Part shown: in pieces, positions 8,089 to 16,813 of the stretch
Layout: the number at the start of each line of letters is the position of its first letter
How positions within the stretch are numbered: position 1 is the first letter of the stretch
Source: Lysobacter gummosus
Lineage (GTDB): Bacteria; Pseudomonadota; Gammaproteobacteria; Xanthomonadales; Xanthomonadaceae
Direction of reading: 5' to 3'
Length of the DNA: 64,000 bases
NCBI RefSeq assembly: GCF_001442805.1
Contig: NZ_CP011131.1
Coordinates: 3,224,001-3,288,000 of the forward strand
The notes under the pieces: generated by a model
The model's database searches: none
Told to the model about the DNA's origin: nothing
Seen by the model: only the letters and a program-made list of their open reading frames with translations
Made by a program: the position numbers and the translations under genes

Positions 8089-8685
8089 TCACGGATCCGG
8101 ATCGGCGATGAAGCCGGCCGCGGCCAGATCCTCGGGCGTGTTGAGATTGCCGAAGCGTAGGCCATCCAGGCGCAGCGCGGTCATGCCGAGTGCGGCCTGC
8201 AGCGCGCGCACCGCCAGCGCGCGGCGTTGCAGGGCTTCGGCTAGCGCCGCGCGCAACGGTTCGACCGGCCACAGCGCGAACAGCGGCTGCACGCCGTCGT
8301 CGTCGATCGCATAGGCACCCTGCCCGGTCTGCGCGGCGATCAGCGCCGGCAACAGGTTTTCGTCCAGGTTCACCGCGTCCACCGGCAGGGTGAACAACCA
8401 GGGCGTGGCACAGGCCGAGGCCAGGGCGTCGAGCCCGCCGAGCGGGCCGAGATCAGGGGTGGCGTCGCCGACGGCGCGCAGACCGTTGGCGGCATAGCGT
8501 TGCGGGTCGCGGTTGGCGCTGACCAGCACCTGCGCGACCCGCGGCGCATGGGCACGCGCCAGGCGCAGCACCTGCGCTTCGCCGTCGCGCCGCAGCCAGG
8601 CCTTGTCGATGCCGCCCAGCCGCGAGGCGCGGCCGCCGGCCAACAGGCCCAGGGTCAGGGTCAGCTCGGAGGCGGCGATGGTCAT
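8089..8685 (-). CDS. mobA: Molybdenum cofactor guanylyltransferase
   Basis: 198 residues. The nucleotide-binding opening LGLLAGGRASRLGGIDKAW (LAGG at 15-18, Lys28) and PDLGPLGGLDALASA identify MobA, which joins GMP to Mo-molybdopterin to give the MGD cofactor of DMSO-reductase type enzymes. The metal-binding motif, usually CDTP, reads LPVDAVNLD, keeping the Asp. The protein is at the short end of the family. First gene of the leftward mobA-moeA-moeB run; no molybdoenzyme is encoded in the window. Confidence 0.93.
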   Translation of the reverse strand: MTIAASELTLTLGLLAGGRASRLGGIDKAWLRRDGEAQVLRLARAHAPRVAQVLVSANRDPQRYAANGLRAVGDATPDLGPLGGLDALASACATPWLFTLPVDAVNLDENLLPALIAAQTGQGAYAIDDDGVQPLFALWPVEPLRAALAEALQRRALAVRALQAALGMTALRLDGLRFGNLNTPEDLAAAGFIADPDP

Positions 8686-8827
8686 GGGGAATGCGTTCGG
8701 GCTCGCGGGATTCGCTTCGTATTGTGCCGTTGATCCGGATGGCCGCGGTGGGAGGCGTGTCGCGATGGGGAGGCGGCCGCTGAAGGTCGGCGTTGCCTCG
8801 GGCTTGCCTCGCCGTCGGGGCTTCGAG

Positions 8828-9056
8828 TCGGGGCTGAAGCCCCTCCCGCAAAAGACTTCGTTGCCTCGTAAGGCCTTGGCGTTGTTTGGACTTACTTCGC
8901 CCGTGAAGCTTCAGCCCTTCCCACAAAAGGCCTCGGTGCTTCGCAACGCTTCGATGCGTTGGCTGAAACACGGAACCGAATGCATTCCAATGCCTCGCCG
9001 AAAAACAAAAAACCTCGCAAGCCGCGAGGTTTTTTGTGGGAAAGGCTTCAGCCCCG
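8828..9056. repeat. Cluster of degenerate REP-like palindromes between mobA and der
   Basis: The gap 8686-9109 holds no gene. It contains at least three degenerate copies of the GGGCTTCAGCCCC-type arm: GGGGCTGAAGCCCCTCCCGC near 8829-8849, CTTCAGCCCTTCCCACAAAA at about 8909-8928, and TGTGGGAAAGGCTTCAGCCC at 9035-9055, in mixed orientations. The middle and right arms could pair across about 105 bp. A terminator hairpin (separate entry) sits inside the cluster. This is the same family as 4602-4697 and 62549-62647, with more decay. Confidence 0.7.
9007..9035 (-). terminator. Rho-independent terminator for der (bidirectional shape)
   Basis: AAAAAACCTCGC at 9007-9018 pairs with GCGAGGTTTTTT ending at 9035 around a 5-nt loop. 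Read leftward it follows the der stop codon by about 75 nt and ends in a run of T, as an intrinsic terminator should. It would also work on rightward transcripts, but no rightward gene ends nearby. Confidence 0.85.
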
Positions 9057-9109
9057 GCACGAGATGCGACTGCCCGCAACTACTACGAGGCCGCCAAAAG
9101 CCCAGGCGC

Positions 9110-10510
9110 TTACTTGCCGCGCTTCACATGCCGGATCAAACGCTTCTTCTTGGCCACCTGCCGCTCGGTCAGCACGTTCTTCTTGCCTTCGTACGGATTG
9201 GTGCTGTCCTTGAACACGAAGCGCACCGGCGTTCCGACCAGCTTGAAGCGCTTGCGGAAGAAGTTCTCCAGATAGCGCTTGTAGCTGTCGGCGAGCGTGC
9301 GCAGACGGGTGCCGTGGACGACGAAGGTCGGCGGATTCAAACCGGCCGGATGGGCGAAGCGCAGCTTGGCCACGTGTCCGCGCACCACCGGCGGCGGATT
9401 GGTCTCGTAGGCGACTTCCATCGCCTTGGTGACTTCGCTGGTGCCGATTTCCGTGGTCGCCGAGGCGTGCGCGCGATGGATCGCGGCGAACAACTCGCGC
9501 AGGCCCGAACCATGCTTGGCGCTGATGCGAATCTTCTCCGCCCATTCGACGAAGGCGAGTTTGCGCATCAGCAGGTTTTCGGTCTGCTGGCGCTGGTACT
9601 CGGTCTGCCCGTCCCACTTGTTCACCGCGACCACCAGCGCGCGGCCGGAGTCGAGCGCGTAGCCGAGCACGCTGGCGTCCTGGTCGGTCACGCCTTCGCC
9701 GGCGTCGAGCATGACCACCGCGACCTGGCAGTTCTCGATCGCCTGCAGGGTCTTGATGATCGAGAACTTCTCGACCGCTTCCTCGACCTTGGACTTGCGC
9801 CGCACGCCGGCGGTATCGACCAGCCGGTACAGACGGCCGTCGCGCTCCATATCCACCGCGACCGAATCGCGGGTGGTGCCCGGCACTTCGGAGGCGATCA
9901 TGCGTTCTTCGCCGAGCAGGCGATTGACCAGGGTCGATTTGCCCACGTTCGGGCGGCCGATGAAGGCCACGCGGATGCGGTTGGGATCGTTGTCGAGCTC
10001 GGCGGTGACGCCTTCTTCGGGCAGGCGCGCGAACACTTCCGCGAGCAGTTCGTCGATGCCCTGGCGATGCGCCGAGGACACGCCGATCGCGTCGCGGATG
10101 CCGTAGCGGGCGAAGTCGTTGATCGCCGCGCGCACGTCGAGGCCGTCGGTCTTGTTGACCACCAGCAGGGTCGGCCGCGCGGTCTTGCGCAGCCAGGCCA
10201 GGATTTCGTCGTCCAGGGCCGAGGCGCCTTCGCGGCCATCGACCACGAACAGGACCAGATCGGCTTCCTCCGCCGCGGCGCGGGCCTGGCGCGCGGTGGC
10301 GCCGGCCAGGCCTTCATCGATGCCGGCGATGCCGCCGGTATCGACGACCGCGAACGGTCGCTGGCCTTCGGGCCGGCACACGCCGTAGTGGCGATCGCGG
10401 GTGACCCCGGGCTCGTCGTGGACGAGCGCGTCGCGGGTACGCGTGAGGGCATTGAATAAGGTGGATTTTCCGACGTTGGGGCGGCCAACGAGGGCGACTA
10501 GGGGCAGCAT
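9110..10510 (-). CDS. der: Ribosome biogenesis GTPase Der (EngA)
   Basis: 466 residues with two tandem GTPase domains. The first has GRPNVGKST (9-17), DTGG (57-60) and NKTD (119-122); the second has GRPNVGKST again (185-193), [10 protein letters not shown] and NKWDG. A basic KH-like carboxyl domain follows, ending [13 protein letters not shown]. Der acts in 50S subunit assembly and is essential in most bacteria. Length and order are standard. It ends the leftward ndk-to-der block, although a 466-bp gap separates it from bamB, so it may have its own promoter. Confidence 0.98.
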   Translation of the reverse strand: MLPLVALVGRPNVGKSTLFNALTRTRDALVHDEPGVTRDRHYGVCRPEGQRPFAVVDTGGIAGIDEGLAGATARQARAAAEEADLVLFVVDGREGASALDDEILAWLRKTARPTLLVVNKTDGLDVRAAINDFARYGIRDAIGVSSAHRQGIDELLAEVFARLPEEGVTAELDNDPNRIRVAFIGRPNVGKSTLVNRLLGEERMIASEVPGTTRDSVAVDMERDGRLYRLVDTAGVRRKSKVEEAVEKFSIIKTLQAIENCQVAVVMLDAGEGVTDQDASVLGYALDSGRALVVAVNKWDGQTEYQRQQTENLLMRKLAFVEWAEKIRISAKHGSGLRELFAAIHRAHASATTEIGTSEVTKAMEVAYETNPPPVVRGHVAKLRFAHPAGLNPPTFVVHGTRLRTLADSYKRYLENFFRKRFKLVGTPVRFVFKDSTNPYEGKKNVLTERQVAKKKRLIRHVKRGK

Positions 10511-10976
10511 GTGTTTGAAGCCGGGAATGGAGAATGGGGAATCGGGACTGGAAGGTGCGCGGCTGCGGGCAGCGGCGTCGGCCTTCGGATCCCGACGGAA
10601 CTAATTCATGTAGCGCGGGTTTGCGGAGCAGACCATGGTCGAACCGCCGTCATGCCGTCGGATCGACGGGAATCCGGCGGCCATGAAACCGGTTCTGCGA
10701 GGCCGGCCGTCATGAAACAGGCCGCCATAGTGCCAGAGCGGGCGCGAAGACGCTTTCGCACGCCCGCCGAACCGTGCTCCCGCCCGGATCGCCGCGGGCG
10801 CCGAACGGCCCCCGGCGGATGGATACCGATAAAACGAACGGCCCGGAACGGCTGTTCGCCGCCCGGGCCGCGCATGCCGGGACGTGGTATCGGGAACCGG
10901 AACGAAGGCTGCGCAGCGGTAAGACCGCGCCGAACCGTCCATTCCCTATTCCCGACTCCGCGCTGCCTGGCTCACT
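10511..10976. other. Gene-free stretch between der and bamB with inverted GGGAATGG-type arms
   Basis: No believable coding frame. Near the der end (10521-10549) lies GGGAATGGAGAATGGGGAAT, followed by CGGGACTGG. Near the bamB end (10936-10962) is CCATTCCCTATTCCCGACTC, its rough reverse complement. About 390 bp lie between these arms, containing several short GC-rich palindromes and a repeated GGCCNTCATGAAAC word near 10680-10720. The der promoter should also be in this stretch, but no strong -35/-10 pair stood out. Confidence 0.5.
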
Positions 10977-12212
10977 TCACTGCAGCTTGAACGCCGTCAG
11001 CTCGCCCTTGATGTTCTGCACGATCAGCACGCCGTCGGCAACCACTGGAGCGGCCTTGAGCGGCTTGCCGCCGGCGCGGGCGCGCGCGGCGAACTCGCCG
11101 GTGTCCAGCTTCATCCAGTGCACGTAGCCGTCGAAATCGCCGACCACGGCGTAATCGCCCTGCACCGCCGCGCCGGTCAGGTTGCGGCGCGCCAGCGACG
11201 GCTGCGACCACAGGGCGCTGCCGCCGTTCTTGTCCAGGCCGTACACCGTGCCGGACGGATCGCTGACGATCAGCTTGTCGCTGCTCAGGCCCAGACGGCC
11301 GACGCCGCCGTGCTCGCTGGACCACAACGGACGGCCGCTCGGCGCGTCGATCGCCACGGTCTGCTTCTTGAAGCTGGTCGCGTACAAGGTGGTGCCTTCC
11401 AGCACCGGAGTGCCGTCCACATCGGCCATGCGATCGAGCTCGCTGCGGCCTTCGGGCTGCGACACCGACTGGTCCCAGGTGGTGTGGCCGTCGCTGGAGG
11501 CCAGCGCGCTGACCGTGCCGTCGTCGTTGCCGACGAACACGAAGCCCGGGCCCACCGCCGGCGAACCGTTGCCGCGCACCGACAGCATCGGCACTTCATG
11601 GTTCCAGAACCAGCGACGCTCGCCGCTGGCGGCGTCGAACGCGGTGACGCGGCCGTCGTTGGAACGCACGAACACCAGACCCAGGCCGATGCTCGGCGCG
11701 GCGATGACTTCGTTGGTGACCTTGGCCGTCCACTTCTCGGCTCCGGTGGCCGCGTCGAGCGCGATCACTTCGCCGTCCAGGCCGCCGATCACGACCAGGC
11801 CTTCGCCCGCGCCGGGACCACCGGACAGGCGGATGTCCTTGTCCTTCTTGTCCTTGTCCTTGCGCATGGGCACGTAGTGCCAGACTTCCTTGCCGGTCTG
11901 CAGGTCGTAGGCGTGCACGCCACCCTTGAGCGCGGCGGCATAGACGCGTCCGTCGGCGACGGTCGGGCCCTGGCCCACGCCGATGCGCTCCTCGCCCTTG
12001 CCGGCGTTGACCGACCAGATCTTGTCGACCTTGACGCTGGGGGTGAAATCGGTGAGTTCGGTCGGCTCGTTCGGCTTGCCGTCGTCCTTCTTCTTGCCGC
12101 CGAACCAGCCCTTGACGGTGGAGCAGCCGCTCAGTGCGAACGCGCACAACACGACAGCGGCGGTGGCGCGCACGACGGCGCCGCCGGAGGACATCTTCTG
12201 GGCTTGGATCAT
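10977..12212 (-). CDS. bamB: Outer membrane protein assembly factor BamB (lipoprotein)
   Basis: 411 residues. A lipoprotein signal ends at LSGC (Cys30). The rest is an eight-bladed PQQ-type beta-propeller with repeats such as GRVYAAALKGGVHAYDLQTG, LVVIGGLDGEVIALDAATG and VFVGNDDGTVSALASSDG. BamB is a periplasmic, outer-membrane-anchored partner of BamA in folding of outer-membrane proteins. A Lys/Asp-rich stretch (KDKDKKDKDIR, about residues 117-127) is an unusual charged loop between blades. The start codon overlaps the last base of the yfgM stop, so the two are translationally linked. ATG at residue 7 is an alternative start. Confidence 0.95.
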   Translation of the reverse strand: MIQAQKMSSGGAVVRATAAVVLCAFALSGCSTVKGWFGGKKKDDGKPNEPTELTDFTPSVKVDKIWSVNAGKGEERIGVGQGPTVADGRVYAAALKGGVHAYDLQTGKEVWHYVPMRKDKDKKDKDIRLSGGPGAGEGLVVIGGLDGEVIALDAATGAEKWTAKVTNEVIAAPSIGLGLVFVRSNDGRVTAFDAASGERRWFWNHEVPMLSVRGNGSPAVGPGFVFVGNDDGTVSALASSDGHTTWDQSVSQPEGRSELDRMADVDGTPVLEGTTLYATSFKKQTVAIDAPSGRPLWSSEHGGVGRLGLSSDKLIVSDPSGTVYGLDKNGGSALWSQPSLARRNLTGAAVQGDYAVVGDFDGYVHWMKLDTGEFAARARAGGKPLKAAPVVADGVLIVQNIKGELTAFKLQ

Positions 12213-12841
12213 TAAGACTTGGCCTCGGGCTTGACCGGCGTGCCGCCGGCTTCGGTGAGCTTGAGTTCGAGCAGGCGGCGGCGCGGCGAGGCTTCATCGA
12301 GCTTGCCGAGCGCGGCGGTGTAGTCGTTGCGGGCCAGATCGGCCTTGCCGAGCGCGAGCTGGGCGTCGCCGCGGACTTCCATCGCCATCGGCGAGGTCGA
12401 TTTGCCGAGCAGCTTGATCGCATCGGCCGGCTTCTTGGCGTCGATCAGCAAGCGCGCCAGGCGCTGGTTGACGATCTCGGCGATCGCCGCGTCGTCGGTC
12501 TTGATGCCCTGCAAGGTGGCGATGGCGGCGTCGCGCTGGTCGGTCTCGACCTGCGACTTGGCCAGATCCAGCGATGCCAGCGTGCGGTACATGCCGTCCG
12601 GCAGCGCCTTGACCTTGGCCGCGGCGGCCTTGTCCTTGGCATCGACCGCGTCGGTCGCGGCCTGGAACTGCGTGGCGGCCTTGCCGTGCTCTTCGAGCTG
12701 GTGGTTGCCCCACCACTTCCAGCCGCCGATCGCGGCCAGGCCCAGGGCGATGCCGCCGATCAGGCCGGCGCCGTTGGCGCGCAACCAGGACAGTACGCGT
12801 TCGCTTTGTTCGTGTTCGTCGAGCAGGTCGTCAATCGCCAT
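12212..12841 (-). CDS. yfgM: YfgM-like tetratricopeptide membrane protein
   Basis: 209 residues beginning MAIDDLLDEHEQSERVLSWL, the hallmark start of the YfgM family. One membrane segment follows (NGAGLIGGIALGLAAIGGW), then a periplasmic TPR-like domain with repeats such as NQRLARLLIDAKKPADAIKLL and ARNDYTAALGKLDEA. In E. coli YfgM associates with the SecYEG/PpiD translocon and helps hand over secretory proteins. It sits directly before bamB, as in most gammaproteobacteria, with a 1-nt overlap. The usual hisS and ispG genes are not next to it here. Confidence 0.93.
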   Translation of the reverse strand: MAIDDLLDEHEQSERVLSWLRANGAGLIGGIALGLAAIGGWKWWGNHQLEEHGKAATQFQAATDAVDAKDKAAAAKVKALPDGMYRTLASLDLAKSQVETDQRDAAIATLQGIKTDDAAIAEIVNQRLARLLIDAKKPADAIKLLGKSTSPMAMEVRGDAQLALGKADLARNDYTAALGKLDEASPRRRLLELKLTEAGGTPVKPEAKS

Positions 12842-12976
12842 GATGCGCCGTCGGTAAGCTGACTGAACGGCCCGCCGCCGCGCGGGCGCGGTGGAATGGG
12901 CCGTAATGGACCGGCCCGAAGCCGCACTCGATGCAGCGTCGGGCCGATGAAGGTGTTCGCGGACCCGCAGCGCGGG

Positions 12977-13813
12977 TCAGTCGGAGACCGGCGCGAGGGA
13001 ACCGTCAGAGGATAGCGTAAAGCGCGCGACGTTCGCGCGGCTGAACGGTGCCAGATCGACCGGTTGGCCGGCGTTGCGGACTTCGACCGCGGAGATGTTG
13101 CCCAGACGCACGCTGGCGACGTCGCCCGGGGTGTAGCTGCGCTCCTGGCCTGCGCCGAGGATGCCTTCTTCCAGCTTGCTGCCGTCGGTGCCGACGATCT
13201 GCACCCAGCTGTCGCCGCTGAACTTCAAATTGAGGGTCTTCGCGGCCTGGGCTTGCGCCTGCGGCAGCGGCGGCGTCATCGAAGCGATCAGCGGCGTGCG
13301 CTGCGGCGGCGTCGAATCGGCTGGCGCGGCGGCGCCCGTCTGCGACGGCGCGGCGCCCGCCGGACCGGCCGGCAACGCCGCCATGTCCAGCGATTGCACG
13401 GTGGAATTGCTGTTGGGATGACGCGTGGCGATCCAGATCGGCACCGCGATAGCCGCGGTCATGACGATGTAGACGGCGCGGCGCGTGGTCTGCTCGAACA
13501 CGCGGCGGTAGCGCGGCGTGTGGGTGTGGCTGACCAGTTCGGACGGCGCGGTCGAAGCCACCGGCGTACCGCTGAGCTGGCTTTCCAGGTCGATGCCGAC
13601 CAGGCGCGCGTAGCTGCGCAGCTGGCCGCGCACGAAGACCGGCGCGCCGAGACTGGCGATGTCGTCGCTTTCCAGCGACCTGACGACACGCGACGGCATT
13701 TTCAGCCGTGCGGCCACGTCCTCGATGGACAGCCCCGCTGTTTCGCGAGCCTGTTTGAGACGCGCGCCACAGCTTCCGCCGACCTCAGTCGCGAATTCGT
13801 TCGACTGCATCAT
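12977..13813 (-). CDS. rodZ: Cytoskeletal/cell-shape protein RodZ (HTH plus DUF4115)
   Basis: 278 residues from the ATG at 13813. The cytoplasmic HTH (GARLKQARETAGLSIEDVAARLKMPSRVV in outline, residues 15-45, with FVRGQLRSYARLVGID) is followed by one membrane helix near residues 113-130 (VYIVMTAAIAVPIWIATRH), a Pro/Ala linker and a carboxyl DUF4115 beta domain (LKFSGDSWVQIVGTDG, LGNISAVEVRNAGQPVDL). RodZ links MreB to the rod-shape elongation machinery. The start is one of three consecutive codons, GTG-ATG-ATG; the ATG at 13813 shares its first base with the pilF stop codon (TGATG). Operon position is standard. Confidence 0.95.
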   Translation of the reverse strand: MMQSNEFATEVGGSCGARLKQARETAGLSIEDVAARLKMPSRVVRSLESDDIASLGAPVFVRGQLRSYARLVGIDLESQLSGTPVASTAPSELVSHTHTPRYRRVFEQTTRRAVYIVMTAAIAVPIWIATRHPNSNSTVQSLDMAALPAGPAGAAPSQTGAAAPADSTPPQRTPLIASMTPPLPQAQAQAAKTLNLKFSGDSWVQIVGTDGSKLEEGILGAGQERSYTPGDVASVRLGNISAVEVRNAGQPVDLAPFSRANVARFTLSSDGSLAPVSD

Positions 13814-14700
13814 CACTTACCGCCATCCCCCGATTCGGAGCCCTGCGCGTCAGGGAACTCCGCCCTCATTCGCTGAACGTATCTCGCGGCGGCTGCCGTG
13901 TCGCCGAGTTTTTGTTCGATCTGTGACGCAGTCATCAGCGCTTCAGCTGAAATAGGGCCCGCGGCTAATCGCCGTTCAGAAAACGCCCTCGCCTCGAAGG
14001 CGTTGCCCAGGCGCAGCTGGCGCCTGGCCATCGCGCCCAGCGCCATCGAATTGCCCGGATCGATGGACAGCGCCAGACGCAGGTCGGCATCGGCGCGCTC
14101 GCCCTGCCCCAGCTTGTCGGCGCAGGCGCCGCTGTTGGCCAGCACCACCGCCGGCGTGGAGTACTGCGGATCGGCCAGGGCGCGATCGAAATACGCCATC
14201 GCCTCGCTGGCGCGCTGGTTGGCGCACAGCCACACACCGTAATTGTTGAGCGCCGCGCCGCGGGTCGGCGCGTACTCGGCCGCCTTGCGGTAGTAGCCGC
14301 CGGCCTCGGCGTTCTGGTTGTCGCGCTCGGCCAGCAACGCCATCAGGCTGTAGGCCTCGGCCGAACGGGGGTCGTACTTGAGCGCCTGCTTGAGCTCTTC
14401 GCGGGCCTTGGGCACGTCGCCGGCTTCCAGGTAACGCTGAGCCGACAACGCCCGGCCGGTCGCCGCGCCCTTGCCGTCGGCGTCCTTGCGCTTGTCCTTG
14501 AAATCGTAGGTCGGTCCGGTGTGCTCGAAGTCGTGGCGCTGCAAGTTCGGCTTGATGAAGCTCAGTCGGTTGCAGGCGCCCGCGCCCAGCACGACCAAGA
14601 CCGACAACAGCACCCAGCGGGCGGCGCGAACGCCGCGCCCTTGCGAAGGTTGAAACGGTGAATCAAGCCGCGGCATCGCCGACATCCGTGTTCTGTCCAT
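13813..14700 (-). CDS. pilF: Type IV pilus biogenesis/stability lipoprotein PilF (PilW)
   Basis: 295 residues. The signal with lipobox VLGAGAC (Cys43) is followed by tandem TPR repeats ([60 protein letters not shown] and more). In Pseudomonas and Myxococcus the family escorts the PilQ secretin to the outer membrane. The start at 14700 overlaps the end of rlmN by 38 bp. ATGs at 14685 and 14676 are equally possible and would shorten the n-region. Placed between rlmN and rodZ as in other gammaproteobacteria. Confidence 0.93.
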   Translation of the reverse strand: MDRTRMSAMPRLDSPFQPSQGRGVRAARWVLLSVLVVLGAGACNRLSFIKPNLQRHDFEHTGPTYDFKDKRKDADGKGAATGRALSAQRYLEAGDVPKAREELKQALKYDPRSAEAYSLMALLAERDNQNAEAGGYYRKAAEYAPTRGAALNNYGVWLCANQRASEAMAYFDRALADPQYSTPAVVLANSGACADKLGQGERADADLRLALSIDPGNSMALGAMARRQLRLGNAFEARAFSERRLAAGPISAEALMTASQIEQKLGDTAAAARYVQRMRAEFPDAQGSESGDGGK

Positions 14701-15970
14701 CCAAGCCCTGGGCTTGCAGTTGTTTGCGGAACTCGGCCTGGCGCCGGGTGCGGTCCATGACCTGACCCTTGAGCTGGCCGCAGGCCGCGTCGATATCGTC
14801 GCCGCGGGTGCGCCGCACCGGCGCGATCATGCCGGCGTCGTTGAGCAGTTTCTGGAAGGCGCGGATCGCCGCTTCGTCCGGGCGCTCGAAGCGCGTACCG
14901 GGGAAGGGATTGAACGGGATCAGGTTGACCTTGGCCGCGTCCTTCATCTGCACCGCGTTGTCGAACTGGCGCAGCAGGCGCACCAGTTGGCGCGCATGGG
15001 TCGGCTGGTCGTTGACGCCCTTCATCAGGGTGTATTCGAAGGTGACCGAGGTGCCGCGCTTGCGCAGCGCGTAGCGCACGCAGGCGTCCATCAGTTGTTC
15101 GATCGGGTATTTCTTGTTGAGCGGCACCAGCTGGCTGCGCAACTCGTCGTTGGCCGCGTGCAGCGACACCGCCAGCGACACGTCGCTGACCTCGCCGAGC
15201 TTGTCGATCATCGGCACCATGCCGGCGGTGGACAGGGTGACGCGCTTGTTGGCCAGGCCGTAGCCCAGGTCGTCGCGCATGATGCTCATGGCGCGCACGA
15301 CGTTGTCGAAATTCGCCAGCGGCTCGCCCATGCCCATCATCACCACGTTGGTGAGCTTGCGCTGTTGATGCGGGACGTTGCCGAGGTGACGCGCCGCGAC
15401 CCAGACCTGGCCGATGATTTCGGCGGTCGACAGATTGCGGTTGAAGCCCTGGGTCGCGGTCGAGCAGAACTGGCAGTTCAGCGCGCAACCGACCTGCGAG
15501 GACACGCACAGCGTGCCGCGGCCCTTGTCGGGGATGAAGACCGCCTCGATGGCGTTCTTCGGGTCCATGCCGAGCAGCCACTTGTGCGTGCCGTCGGTGG
15601 AGGGTTTATCGAACACGACCATCGGCGCGCGCACTTGCGCATGCGCTTCGAGCTTGGCGCGCAGCACCTTGCCCAGATCGGTCATGTCGTGGAAATCGGT
15701 GACGTAGCGGTGATGGATCCACTTCATCACCTGATGCGCGCGATAGCGCTTCTCGCCGAGAGTCTGCTCGAAGAAATCTTCGAGCTGGATGCGGTCGAGG
15801 TCGAACAGGTTGGTCTTGCCGTTGTCGGGGACCATGGCGCCGAGGGACATCGGCGCCGTGGTCTTGCCGGTAACGTTCACGATCTCGATGTCCGCGCGCG
15901 CAGCGGAGTCCGTCGTGGGCGTGTCGCCGGCGAGCGGAAGATCGTTTGCGGTGTCGCGGATATCGTTCAC
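14663..15970 (-). CDS. rlmN: Dual-specificity 23S rRNA / tRNA adenine-C2 methyltransferase
   Basis: About 435 residues if it starts at the GTG at 15970. This radical-SAM enzyme makes m2A2503 in 23S rRNA and m2A37 in some tRNAs. The cluster motif CALNCQFC (Cys162/166/169) binds 4Fe-4S. The mechanistic Cys pair is in [10 protein letters not shown] (about Cys155) and [11 protein letters not shown] near the end. [19 protein letters not shown] and NPFPGTR are also present. The amino part before [14 protein letters not shown] is about 55 residues longer than in many relatives; an ATG at 15850 would give a more standard protein. It begins 19 bp after ndk, same strand. Confidence 0.95.
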   Translation of the reverse strand: MNDIRDTANDLPLAGDTPTTDSAARADIEIVNVTGKTTAPMSLGAMVPDNGKTNLFDLDRIQLEDFFEQTLGEKRYRAHQVMKWIHHRYVTDFHDMTDLGKVLRAKLEAHAQVRAPMVVFDKPSTDGTHKWLLGMDPKNAIEAVFIPDKGRGTLCVSSQVGCALNCQFCSTATQGFNRNLSTAEIIGQVWVAARHLGNVPHQQRKLTNVVMMGMGEPLANFDNVVRAMSIMRDDLGYGLANKRVTLSTAGMVPMIDKLGEVSDVSLAVSLHAANDELRSQLVPLNKKYPIEQLMDACVRYALRKRGTSVTFEYTLMKGVNDQPTHARQLVRLLRQFDNAVQMKDAAKVNLIPFNPFPGTRFERPDEAAIRAFQKLLNDAGMIAPVRRTRGDDIDAACGQLKGQVMDRTRRQAEFRKQLQAQGLDGQNTDVGDAAA

Positions 15971-15989
15971 TTCGTACTCGTTGCGTGGC

Positions 15990-16415
15990 TTAGCGCGGAT
16001 ACACGTCGGTGGCCGGGAAGAAGTACGCGATTTCGATCGCGGCATTCTCCAGGCTGTCCGAGCCGTGCACGGCGTTGGCGTCGATGCTGTCGGCGAAGTC
16101 GGCGCGGATCGTGCCCGGCGCTGCGTCCTTCGGATTGGTGGCGCCCATCAGGTCGCGGTGCTTGAGCACGGCGTTCTCGCCCTGCAGCGCCTGGATCATC
16201 ACCGGACCGCTGATCATGAACTCGACCAGGGCGGCGAAGAACGGACGCTCGCGATGCACGGCGTAGAAGCCTTCGGCTTCCTGCTTCGACAGGTGCTTCA
16301 TCTTGGAAGCCACGACCTTCAGGCCGGCCTTTTCGAAACGGGAATAGATCTCGCCGATGACGTTCTTGGCGACGGCGTCGGGCTTGATAATGGACAGGGT
16401 GCGCTCCAGCGCCAT
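15990..16415 (-). CDS. ndk: Nucleoside diphosphate kinase
   Basis: 141 residues from the ATG at 16415, preceded by a GGAGA ribosome site. Signatures are [31 protein letters not shown] and the phosphohistidine loop NAVHGSDS with His117. It equilibrates nucleoside tri- and diphosphates. First gene of the leftward ndk-rlmN-pilF-rodZ-yfgM-bamB block. An open frame runs upstream to 16766, but the family start is unambiguous. Its leader contains a terminator-like hairpin (separate entry). Confidence 0.98.
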   Translation of the reverse strand: MALERTLSIIKPDAVAKNVIGEIYSRFEKAGLKVVASKMKHLSKQEAEGFYAVHRERPFFAALVEFMISGPVMIQALQGENAVLKHRDLMGATNPKDAAPGTIRADFADSIDANAVHGSDSLENAAIEIAYFFPATDVYPR

Positions 16416-16468
16416 GGAAAGTCTCCGGGTAGGCGGGCCGCTTACGGTCGGCCCTGAGAATAACAGAA

Positions 16469-16490
16469 AACCCGCGACGAAACGCGGGTT
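16469..16490 (-). promoter_or_regulatory. Terminator-like hairpin in the ndk leader
   Basis: AACCCGCG and CGCGGGTT pair around a 6-nt loop. Read leftward, the stem is followed by TTCTGTTATT and then, after about 54 nt, by the ndk start. The only neighbour upstream of ndk is the divergent TetR gene, so no leftward gene needs a terminator here. An attenuator or a 5' stabilising hairpin is possible. The rest of 16416-16813 holds the divergent regulatory region described in neighbouring entries. Confidence 0.5.
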
Positions 16491-16703
16491 TAGCCGATAT
16501 GGCTCCCGTAATTCTACATGTAACCGCGAGCCCGTCGCCACACCCGTGATGCGATGGCACACCGGTTTCCGGCGACACCAAAGTCGATTTCGCGATGAGA
16601 CCGGGATCGCTCCGGAGCGGCCGGCACACGATTGTGCAAACCACGACACATTGCCGGCACCCCGGCCGGCCTGCGAACCGACCGATCCGGTCAGGCGGGC
16701 GGA

Positions 16704-16733
16704 TTGACGCGCCCTCGCCCCGGGGACTAGCAT
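16704..16733 (+). promoter_or_regulatory. Predicted sigma-70 promoter of the PsrA-like regulator gene
   Basis: TTGACG at 16704-16709 and TAGCAT at 16728-16733 are 18 bp apart. The palindrome at 16732-16749 overlaps the end of the -10 box and the expected start point, the usual place for an autorepressor. The leader to the ATG at 16814 would be about 75 nt. Confidence 0.6.
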
Positions 16734-16749
16734 CAAACAAGCGTTTGAT
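16732..16749. promoter_or_regulatory. Perfect palindrome matching the PsrA operator pattern
   Basis: ATCAAAC-AAGC-GTTTGAT is a perfect 7-bp inverted repeat around a 4-bp centre. The core CAAAC-N4-GTTTG fits the published Pseudomonas PsrA pattern (G/C)AAAC-N2-4-GTTTG(/C). It lies 64 bp before the TetR gene, whose protein resembles PsrA and which precedes beta-oxidation genes. No second copy was found between that gene and the dehydrogenase at 17606. Confidence 0.8.
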
Positions 16750-16813
16750 TCATGCCGCCGCTTCAAGACCGCCGCCAGCCGTCCCCCACTGTTTCCGGAG
16801 TCCGCCCGACCGC

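Noticed and set aside
10601..10942. A 113-residue reverse open frame in the der-bamB gap
   Set aside because: Arg/Gly/Pro-rich composition, no ribosome site, no motif, and it covers one of the inverted repeat arms.
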